The notes under the pieces are model-generated. The model saw nothing but the letters and a program-made list of their open reading frames with translations. It did no database searches and was not told the origin of the DNA. A program made the translations under genes and the position numbers. This document shows positions 58,372 to 64,000 of a DNA stretch of 64,000 nt, piece by piece; the stretch's first letter is position 1; every line of letters begins with the position of its first letter. Source of the stretch: Duganella aquatilis (lineage in GTDB: Bacteria > Pseudomonadota > Gammaproteobacteria > Burkholderiales > Burkholderiaceae_D); the NCBI RefSeq assembly GCF_009674565.1, contig NZ_WKJL01000005.1, positions 124,001 through 188,000 of the forward strand, written 5' to 3'.

Positions 58372-59139
58372 ATGAAAGCGCTCGCTCCCGGCACCGTTAT
58401 TTTTCACCGCCACCGCGGCTATGGCGTCATCACGGCGGTCAATTTGTTGACCGGCTGGATTTCCGCCCGCTTCGGCAACGAGTCGCGCACGCTCGATTTG
58501 AACCTGTCCACCGACGAGGTGCAGTTTGCCGACGGCGAGGCCATCCTGTTCCGCCGCGCGCCGCCCGACCGCATGCCGCACGCGCGCCTGATGGCCATGG
58601 TGCGCGCGCTGCACCAGGCCGGCTATCAGAAACTCTATCTGTATGCGTGGCCCAAGCCGTCCGGCCTGCACTGGCGCTGGCACCTGTTCACCGGCCAGCG
58701 CGACTGGATGCAGCGCTCCTGGCGCGAGGGCTGGTACGGCTCGGGCGCCGACTACAACGGCAACCCGGTGATGGGCTGGGGCGACACGCCCGGCGCCACC
58801 ACCGAGGAGCTGATCCATGCGCTGGCCAAGTTCGATCCGCAAGGCCTGGCGCAGGCGCTGGGCCGCGACGAGGACCACACCGCCTGGTTCGCCGGCGTCT
58901 GCGATGCCTTGCTGCCAGGCTATATGTACAGCCTCGACATGCAGCGTCCCAACGGCGGTCCGCTGACCGAGATGCCGCCGGTGCCGGTGATCCCGGTGCG
59001 CGCCACGCTGCCGCCCTACGCCGGCCCGGACATCGGCTGGCCGCCCGGCTGGGCCGGCCTGTGGAGCAAGGTCCATGTGATGCCGGCGCCGCGCATCAAT
59101 CTCACCGGCCGGCCGGAAGTGCCGGAACAGACCGACTAG
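58372..59139 (+). CDS. Hypothetical protein with SH3-like N-terminus
   Basis: The 255-residue protein starts MKALAPGTVIFHRHRGYGVITAVN, an SH3-like barrel opening resembling CarD/TRCF-type or UvrD-tail modules (FHRxxGxGVITAV...WISARFGNESRTLDLN). The remainder contains many Trp residues (WPKPSGLHWRWHLFTGQRDWMQRSW) and no recognised domain. ATG 58372 is preferred because it gives room for a promoter from the divergent asparaginase gene. An in-frame ATG at 58282 would add 30 residues. Its stop shares CTAG with the convergent dehydrogenase gene. Confidence 0.6.
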   Translation: MKALAPGTVIFHRHRGYGVITAVNLLTGWISARFGNESRTLDLNLSTDEVQFADGEAILFRRAPPDRMPHARLMAMVRALHQAGYQKLYLYAWPKPSGLHWRWHLFTGQRDWMQRSWREGWYGSGADYNGNPVMGWGDTPGATTEELIHALAKFDPQGLAQALGRDEDHTAWFAGVCDALLPGYMYSLDMQRPNGGPLTEMPPVPVIPVRATLPPYAGPDIGWPPGWAGLWSKVHVMPAPRINLTGRPEVPEQTD

Positions 59140-60134
59140 CCGCGCGCCTTGGCCTGGTAGTCCGGATTGTGGATGTTGCTTGGCGTGCCGTTGGCGAAGT
59201 TCACCACGTTCTGGAACGCGTGCTGGAAGTACAGCTCATAGCTGTCCTGCTCGACGTAGCCCAGGTGCGGCGTCGCCAGCACGGTCGGGATGCGCAGCAG
59301 CGGCGCATCGGCCGCCAGCGGCTCCGAGGTGAACACATCCAGCGCCGCATGGCCGGGACGGCCCCTGGTCAGCGCCTGCTCCAGCGCATCGGTCTGCACC
59401 AGCTCGGCACGGCTGGTGTTGACGAACAGCGCATCGGGCCGCATGCGCGCCAGATCCGCCGGCGTGACGATGCCGCGCGTGGCGTCGTTGAGCCGCAGGT
59501 GCACGCTCAACACATGGGCCTGCTCGAAGAACGCCTCGCGCGACGGCGCCGCCGTGTAGCCGTCGGCCACCGCCTTGTCGCGGCTGGCCTGGCTGCCCCA
59601 CACCATCACCTGCATGCCGAAGGCGCGGCCATAGCCGGCCACGGTCTGGCCGATCTTGCCATAGCCCCAGATGCCCAGCGTGCGGCCCTTGAGCACAAAG
59701 CCCAGTCCGTTCAGTTCCGGGTTGATGGACGCCGTCTGCCACAGCCCGTCCTTCAGATTGTTTGCGTACGGCACGATCTTGCGCGCCGCCGCCATGATCA
59801 GCGCCCAGGTCAGCTCGGACGGCGCGGTCGGCGAGCCGATGCCTTCGGCGATGGCGATGCCCAGTTCGGTCGCGGCGGCCACATCGACGTGGCCGGCCAG
59901 CTTGCCGGTCTGCGAAATCAGTTTCAGGTTGGGTAATTTTTCCAGCAGCGCGCGGTTGAAGGCGGTGCGTTCGCGGATCAGCACCAGCGCATCGTAGGGC
60001 TGCAGGCGGATGGCCAGCTGGCCCAGTCCGCGCGTTGTACTGTTGAACACTTTTACGTCGTGGCCTGCCAACAACTCATAGCTTTTCAGGCTCTGGGTTG
60101 CATTTTGGTAATCATCAAGAATGGCGATTTTCAT
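59136..60134 (-). CDS. D-2-hydroxyacid dehydrogenase family protein
   Basis: The 332-residue protein has the Rossmann NAD-binding signature GIWGYGKIGQTVAGYGRAFGM (about residues 145-165) and the catalytic Arg (VNTSRAELV), Glu and His (TPHLGY) segments of the family. It resembles glyoxylate/hydroxypyruvate-type and phosphoglycerate-dehydrogenase-like members, but the substrate cannot be assigned. It is divergent from pckG. Confidence 0.88.
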   Translation of the reverse strand: MKIAILDDYQNATQSLKSYELLAGHDVKVFNSTTRGLGQLAIRLQPYDALVLIRERTAFNRALLEKLPNLKLISQTGKLAGHVDVAAATELGIAIAEGIGSPTAPSELTWALIMAAARKIVPYANNLKDGLWQTASINPELNGLGFVLKGRTLGIWGYGKIGQTVAGYGRAFGMQVMVWGSQASRDKAVADGYTAAPSREAFFEQAHVLSVHLRLNDATRGIVTPADLARMRPDALFVNTSRAELVQTDALEQALTRGRPGHAALDVFTSEPLAADAPLLRIPTVLATPHLGYVEQDSYELYFQHAFQNVVNFANGTPSNIHNPDYQAKARG

Positions 60135-60416
60135 GGAAGATAAACGATCTTTTAATAAATTTCGTAGGGAAATAACAAGCTGCAGGCCAAGCCAAATAGC
60201 CTACTACTTTACTCAACTAATTCTCCTACATTTTTGTATGGAACGCCTGTTGACGGGTGTACAATCGGCCGAAAAACAGCGCCCGTCGACCAGATCCGGG
60301 CCGCCGCACGACCGCCGTATGACCGCCGACCCATTTCGAATGGACCTCTGAGCGCCTGGCCAAAAGCTGACGACGATCCTGCCGCTATCGAATTCTTAAT
60401 TAGCATTGGAGGTACC
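60135..60416. other. Intergenic region upstream of pckG
   Basis: The 282-bp gap is AT-rich at its left end. TACAAT at 60260-60265 could be a -10 element, within TTGTATGGAACG...GTACAATCG. Shortly before pckG is an excellent ribosome-binding site GGAGG (60408-60412). No other gene is visible. Confidence 0.35.
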
Positions 60417-62282
60417 ATGAATCAGCCCGTGATGGGTGGCGTTGCACCATTGAACGCCCCAGCTTACATCAAACAGCAAAAGCTCATCAATTGGGTGGCG
60501 GAAATCGCCGCCCTGACCAAGCCTGACCGTATTTACTGGTGCGATGGCTCGCAGGAAGAGTACGACCGCCTGTGCGCCGAGATGGTTGCCGCCGGCACCA
60601 TGAAGAAGCTGAGCCAGGAAAAGCGTCCGAATTCCTACCTGGCCTGCTCGGACCCGACCGACGTCGCCCGCGTCGAAGACCGCACCTTCATCTGCTCCAA
60701 AACCAAGGAAGAAGCCGGCCCGACCAACAACTGGATGGACCCGGCCGACATGCGCGCCACCCTGCATCCGCTGTTCGACGGCTGCATGACCGGCCGCACC
60801 ATGTATGTGGTGCCGTTCTCGATGGGCCCGCTGGGTTCGCCGATCGCCCACATCGGCGTGGAACTGTCGGATTCGCCTTACGTGGCGGTCAATATGCGCA
60901 CCATGACGCGCATGGGCAAGGCCGTCTACGACGTGCTGGGCGCCGACGGCGACTTCGTGCCGTGCGTGCACACCGTCGGCGCGCCGCTGAAAGCCGGCCA
61001 GAAGGACGTGGCCTGGCCATGCAATCCAACCAAGTACATCGTGCACTACCCTGAGACCCGCGAAATCTGGTCCTTCGGCTCCGGCTACGGCGGCAACGCG
61101 CTGCTGGGCAAGAAATGCTTCGCGCTGCGCATCGCCTCCAACATGGGCTTCCAGGAAGCGCAGCAGGGCGGCGCCGGCTGGCTGGCCGAGCACATGCTGA
61201 TCCTCGGCGTGGAATCGCCGGAAGGCAAAAAGCACTACGTGGCGGCGGCCTTCCCATCGGCTTGCGGCAAGACCAACTTCGCCATGCTGATCCCGCCTGG
61301 CACCTTTAACGGCTGGAAAATCACCACCATCGGCGACGACATCGCCTGGATCAAACCGGGCGCCGACGGCAAGCTGTACGCCATCAATCCGGAAGCCGGC
61401 TACTTCGGCGTGGCCCCAGGCACCAACGAAAAAACCAACTACAACTGCATGGCCTCGCTGCGCGAGAACACCATCTTCACCAACGTCGCGCTGACCGACG
61501 ACGGCGACGTCTGGTGGGAAGGCCTGACCAAGCAGGCGCCGGATCACCTGATCGACTGGCAGGGCAAGGACTGGACGCCGGCCTCCGGCACCAAGGCCGC
61601 GCACCCGAACGCCCGCTTCACCGTGCCGGCCACGCAGAATCCGGTGATCGACGCGGCATGGGACGACCCGGCCGGCGTGCCGATCTCGGCCTTCATCTTC
61701 GGCGGCCGCCGTTCGACCACCGTACCGCTGGTGACCGAGGCGCGCAACTGGGTGGAAGGCGTCTACATGGCCGCGACCATGGGTTCGGAAACCACCGCCG
61801 CCGCCGCCGGCCAGATGGGCGTGGTGCGCCGCGATCCGTTCGCCATGCTGCCGTTCATCGGCTACAACATGAGCGACTACTTCCAGCACTGGCTGAACCT
61901 GGGCGAGAAAGTGGCCAAGATCGACGGCGCCACGCTGCCGAAGATCTTCTGCGTCAACTGGTTCCGCACCGATGAGCAGGGCCACTTCGTCTGGCCTGGC
62001 TTCGGCGACAATATGCGCGTGCTGAAGTGGATGCTGGAGCGCATCGAAGGCGAAGCCGGCGGCATCGAAAACATCTTCGGCACCACCCCGCGCTTTGGTG
62101 ACCTGAAGTGGGACGGCATCCCGTTCTCGCCGGAAGAGTTCGAGACCATCACCTCGATCGACAAGGACGCCTGGCGTGAAGAACTGAAGCTGCATGAAGA
62201 ACTGTTCACCAAGCTGGCCTACCGCATGCCGGAGCAACTCAAGGCGGTGAAAGCCGACCTGGAGAAGCGCCTGGCACGCTAA
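60417..62282 (+). CDS. pckG: Phosphoenolpyruvate carboxykinase (GTP)
   Basis: PckG converts oxaloacetate and GTP to phosphoenolpyruvate, GDP and CO2 at the start of gluconeogenesis. The 621-residue protein is typical of GTP-dependent enzymes, with the P-loop containing the reactive Cys283-Gly-Lys285-Thr286 ([13 protein letters not shown]) and [13 protein letters not shown] further on. ATG 60417 is chosen because of GGAGG 5 nt upstream; the frame extends further upstream without one. It is followed by palindrome copy B, which also provides a terminator. Confidence 0.96.
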   Translation: MNQPVMGGVAPLNAPAYIKQQKLINWVAEIAALTKPDRIYWCDGSQEEYDRLCAEMVAAGTMKKLSQEKRPNSYLACSDPTDVARVEDRTFICSKTKEEAGPTNNWMDPADMRATLHPLFDGCMTGRTMYVVPFSMGPLGSPIAHIGVELSDSPYVAVNMRTMTRMGKAVYDVLGADGDFVPCVHTVGAPLKAGQKDVAWPCNPTKYIVHYPETREIWSFGSGYGGNALLGKKCFALRIASNMGFQEAQQGGAGWLAEHMLILGVESPEGKKHYVAAAFPSACGKTNFAMLIPPGTFNGWKITTIGDDIAWIKPGADGKLYAINPEAGYFGVAPGTNEKTNYNCMASLRENTIFTNVALTDDGDVWWEGLTKQAPDHLIDWQGKDWTPASGTKAAHPNARFTVPATQNPVIDAAWDDPAGVPISAFIFGGRRSTTVPLVTEARNWVEGVYMAATMGSETTAAAAGQMGVVRRDPFAMLPFIGYNMSDYFQHWLNLGEKVAKIDGATLPKIFCVNWFRTDEQGHFVWPGFGDNMRVLKWMLERIEGEAGGIENIFGTTPRFGDLKWDGIPFSPEEFETITSIDKDAWREELKLHEELFTKLAYRMPEQLKAVKADLEKRLAR

Positions 62283-62295
62283 GCCAAACTAAGCC

Positions 62296-62387
62296 AAAAC
62301 CGGGGTCAGTTCTGCCAATCGCACACGAGCTCAACCATTGCAAGGTTGAGCTTGTGTGCGATTGGCAGAACTGACCCCGGTTTTTTT
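62296..62387 (+). repeat. Long palindromic element, copy B, acting as pckG terminator
   Basis: Arms 62296-62336 and 62344-62384 pair at 40 of 41 positions (one G-U) around a 7-nt loop and end in a run of seven T (62381-62387). Outer ends CCGGGGTCAG / CTGACCCCGG and the inner ACACGAGCT block at a 13-nt spacing are the same as in copy A, though the rest of the stem differs. In this position it should terminate pckG transcription. Confidence 0.88.
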
Positions 62388-62395
62388 GCTTGTTA

Positions 62396-62415
62396 TTTCG
62401 CACACCTGTGCTAAA
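62396..62415. promoter_or_regulatory. TetR operator 1 (before tetR)
   Basis: TTTCGCACACCTGTGCTAAA is an imperfect palindrome with one mismatched half-site position. It lies 9 bp upstream of the tetR-family ATG and matches operator 2 at 18 of 20 positions, implying autoregulation. Confidence 0.75.
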
Positions 62416-62424
62416 GTTCAGTCC

Positions 62425-63042
62425 ATGGATACGTTGACAGCAAAAAGCGAAGCCACCTACGCCGCCATCCTGGAGGCGGCGCTGGACATGGCGGCCACCG
62501 AAGGCATCGGCCGGCTGTCGCTGGGCGAGCTGGCCAAGCGCACCGGCATCAGCAAGAGCGGCGTGTTTTCGCGCGTCGGCTCGCTGGAAGCCTTGCAGGC
62601 CGCCGTGCTGGACGAGTACGACCGCCAGTTTGCCGCCGAAATCTTCCTGCCCGCGCTGCAGCAGCCCAAGGGGCTGCCGCGCCTGATCGCCCAGGTCAAC
62701 GCCTGGTCGCGCCGCGCCGCCGACGAGGGCTTGCGCAATTCCTGCCTGTACAGCGCCGGCGCCTTCGAATTCGACGACCAGCAGGGTCCGTTGCGCGACC
62801 GCCTGCAACAGGGCGCCGTCGCCTGGCGCGCCTCGCTGCGCAAGACCATCCTGCAGGCGGTGGAGCTGGGCCAGCTGCGGCCCGACACCGATCCCGGCCA
62901 GCTGGTGTATGAAATCTACGCCCTGATCGTGGGCCTGATCCACGACACCCGCTTCCTGCACGACGACCAGGCCCTGCGCCACATGCAGCGCGCCTTCAGC
63001 CGCCTGATTTCGACCTACAAGAGTTTCAACGATATGGAATAA
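62425..63042 (+). CDS. TetR/AcrR family transcriptional regulator
   Basis: The 205-residue protein has the TetR helix-turn-helix (AILEAALDMAATEGIGRLSLGELAKRTGISKSGVFSRVGS) and a C-terminal ligand domain (RNSCLYSAGAFEFDDQQGPLRDRL). ATG 62425 is chosen; the frame is open further upstream through palindrome B. It is preceded by one 20-bp palindrome and followed by another just before a small membrane protein gene, suggesting it controls both itself and that gene. Confidence 0.9.
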   Translation: MDTLTAKSEATYAAILEAALDMAATEGIGRLSLGELAKRTGISKSGVFSRVGSLEALQAAVLDEYDRQFAAEIFLPALQQPKGLPRLIAQVNAWSRRAADEGLRNSCLYSAGAFEFDDQQGPLRDRLQQGAVAWRASLRKTILQAVELGQLRPDTDPGQLVYEIYALIVGLIHDTRFLHDDQALRHMQRAFSRLISTYKSFNDME

Positions 63043-63079
63043 CCTGGCCGCAGTCCGTCTGCGGTTTTTCGTCAATCAA

Positions 63080-63099
63080 TTTCGCACACATGTGCGAAA
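63080..63099. promoter_or_regulatory. TetR operator 2 (before small membrane protein gene)
   Basis: TTTCGCACACATGTGCGAAA has two perfectly complementary 9-bp arms around CA. It is 14 bp upstream of the small gene's ATG and is nearly identical to operator 1. Confidence 0.8.
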
Positions 63100-63113
63100 A
63101 AAGGAATGCAACC

Positions 63114-63227
63114 ATGGCCGCTTTGCTCCTGCTGATCCCCGTCGCGCTGTACCTGATTTGCAAAAGTCCGCTGGCGCGCGTGCTGCGCTCGCTTCCGGAC
63201 AGTAACGACGATTTCAGCCTGTTTTGA
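63114..63227 (+). CDS. Small single-span membrane protein (37 aa), TetR-controlled
   Basis: ATG 63114 to TGA 63225-63227 encodes MAALLLLIPVALYLICKSPL...NDDFSLF: one hydrophobic helix (residues about 2-16), a basic segment (KSPLARVLR) and an acidic tail. AAGGAA (63101-63106) lies 7 nt upstream, a good ribosome-binding site. A perfect palindrome precedes it. Function unknown. Position between a TetR gene and its operator makes it a likely regulated target. Confidence 0.7.
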   Translation: MAALLLLIPVALYLICKSPLARVLRSLPDSNDDFSLF

Positions 63228-63272
63228 AAGACCACGGCATAATGGGATACCTCACATTGTGCCGGGAGCCAC

Positions 63273-63890
63273 TTGGACCGCAAGCTCATCATCTTTGATT
63301 TCGACGGCACGCTGGCCGATACCTTGCCGGTGTTTCTGCAGATCTTCGACGAGGCCGCCGACAAATACGGCTTCAGGCGCCTGGACCAGAGCCGCAAGCA
63401 ATCGCTGCGCGAGCTCGACGCGCGGCAGCTGATGGCGATCCACGAAGTGCCGTTGTGGAAGGTGCCGGCCATTGCCACCTTCATGCGCGCCAGCATGGGC
63501 CGCAACATTGATGGCATCCGCCTGTTCGCCGGCATGGACCAGGCGCTGCGCGCGCTGAAAGCCCGGGGCGTGGAGCTGACCATCGTCAGCTCCAACTCGC
63601 GCAGCAATGTGCTGAAGATCCTGGGACCGGAAACCGCCGCCCTGTTCAGTCACGTCGAATGCGGCGCCTCGCTGTTCGGCAAGCTGTCGAAGATCCGCAA
63701 GGTGCTGGCCGCCACCGGCGTCGCGCGCGAACATGTGATGCTGATCGGCGACGAGATCCGCGACGCCAAGGTGTCGGCCGAAGCCGGCGTCGCCTTTGGC
63801 GCCGTGGCCTGGGGCTTCAACCACGTCGACGCGCTGATCGCCGAGCAGCCGCACCGGGTGTTTCGCGAGGTCGCCGACCTGCTGGCTTAA
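63273..63890 (+). CDS. HAD family hydrolase (phosphoglycolate-phosphatase-like)
   Basis: The 205-residue protein has HAD motif [13 protein letters not shown] (Asp9, Asp11), motif [11 protein letters not shown], a Lys-containing LSKIRKVL and motif [16 protein letters not shown]. It resembles Gph-type phosphatases, but the substrate is not set. TTG 63273 is the likely start because GGGAG precedes it by 5 nt and the protein begins right at motif I. Its stop shares TTAA with the convergent aldehyde dehydrogenase gene. Confidence 0.87.
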   Translation: MDRKLIIFDFDGTLADTLPVFLQIFDEAADKYGFRRLDQSRKQSLRELDARQLMAIHEVPLWKVPAIATFMRASMGRNIDGIRLFAGMDQALRALKARGVELTIVSSNSRSNVLKILGPETAALFSHVECGASLFGKLSKIRKVLAATGVAREHVMLIGDEIRDAKVSAEAGVAFGAVAWGFNHVDALIAEQPHRVFREVADLLA

Positions 63891-64000
63891 CGGTATTGCG
63901 CCGCTTCGCCGAGGATGGCTTTCGGCTCCAGGTAGGCTTCCAGCCCGTAGGGACCGAACTCGCGGCCGATGCCGGATTGCTTGAAGCCGCCGAACGGCGC
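63887..64000 (-). CDS. Aldehyde dehydrogenase family protein (C-terminal 37 residues, cut by window edge)
   Basis: On the minus strand the last 37 codons before a TAA read [20 protein letters not shown] then [17 protein letters not shown]. The PFGGFKxSGxGRExGxxGLExYLExK ending is the signature of NAD(P)-dependent aldehyde dehydrogenases. The start lies beyond the window. Substrate cannot be determined from this fragment. Confidence 0.88.
   Translation of the reverse strand, partial: APFGGFKQSGIGREFGPYGLEAYLEPKAILGEAAQYR

Overview
The window is a GC-rich chromosomal segment of a betaproteobacterium, most likely Oxalobacteraceae (Duganella/Massilia/Janthinobacterium type). The evidence is the gene order hisE - HIT - tatABC at the left edge, Burkholderiales-like housekeeping proteins (HemE, PriA, RdgC, AhpCF, GTP-type PEP carboxykinase), many cyclic-di-GMP proteins, and very tight gene packing. 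No rRNA, CRISPR array, prophage or intact insertion sequence was seen.

Layout. 1-2183: end of a histidine operon, a HIT hydrolase and the twin-arginine translocase. 2185-10820: a minus-strand block with a coiled-coil membrane protein, a DUF885 protein with a histone-H1-like linker, a very large SNF2 helicase and an S9 peptidase. 10936-15655: hemE, then a 731-bp AT-rich gap packed with DnaA boxes, then priA and an ArgP-type LysR regulator. 15752-23577: a pyridine nucleotide-disulfide oxidoreductase, a degenerate HD-GYP protein, Rep helicase with SlyX, a diguanylate cyclase and small START-like proteins. 23588-27537: accessory genes (HEAT-like protein, TMEM175-family channel, PoNi-like immunity protein, secreted DUF3617-like protein). 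27806-32071: tandem M3 peptidases, the second frameshifted. 32155-39726: two small proteins, YgiQ radical SAM, an RCC1-repeat lipoprotein and an NMT1-PAS-GGDEF-EAL sensor. 40172-44020: ahpC-ahpF, then hipB with a broken hipA. 44026-47651: AI-2E transporter with a cNMP-binding protein, an ABC exporter pair, and tRNA-Asp/tRNA-Val. 47750-50811: a periplasmic solute-binding protein, SOS-controlled dinB, and rdgC. 50966-57685: a 2239-residue protein made almost wholly of octapeptide repeats. 57688-64000: a short asparaginase, a hypothetical protein, a hydroxyacid dehydrogenase, pckG, a TetR regulator with a tiny membrane protein, a HAD phosphatase, and the end of an aldehyde dehydrogenase.

Most unusual items: (i) the octad-repeat giant protein, whose octads are organised into superblocks of about 220 residues; (ii) two long hairpins (42-bp perfect arms and 41-bp near-perfect arms) sharing conserved outer ends and a conserved internal block at identical spacing, but with otherwise different stems that stay paired; (iii) the DnaA-box cluster between hemE and priA, a candidate origin or DnaA-titration site; (iv) three 19-bp hipB operators spaced exactly 48 bp apart; (v) paired 20-bp palindromes flanking the tetR gene and preceding an unlisted 37-codon gene.

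Functional links: ahpC and ahpF form one peroxide-defence unit. PriA, Rep, DinB and RdgC are replication-restart and repair functions. Nine convergent gene junctions occur; eight have gaps of 5 bp or less, or overlap. The ninth holds one of the long palindromes.
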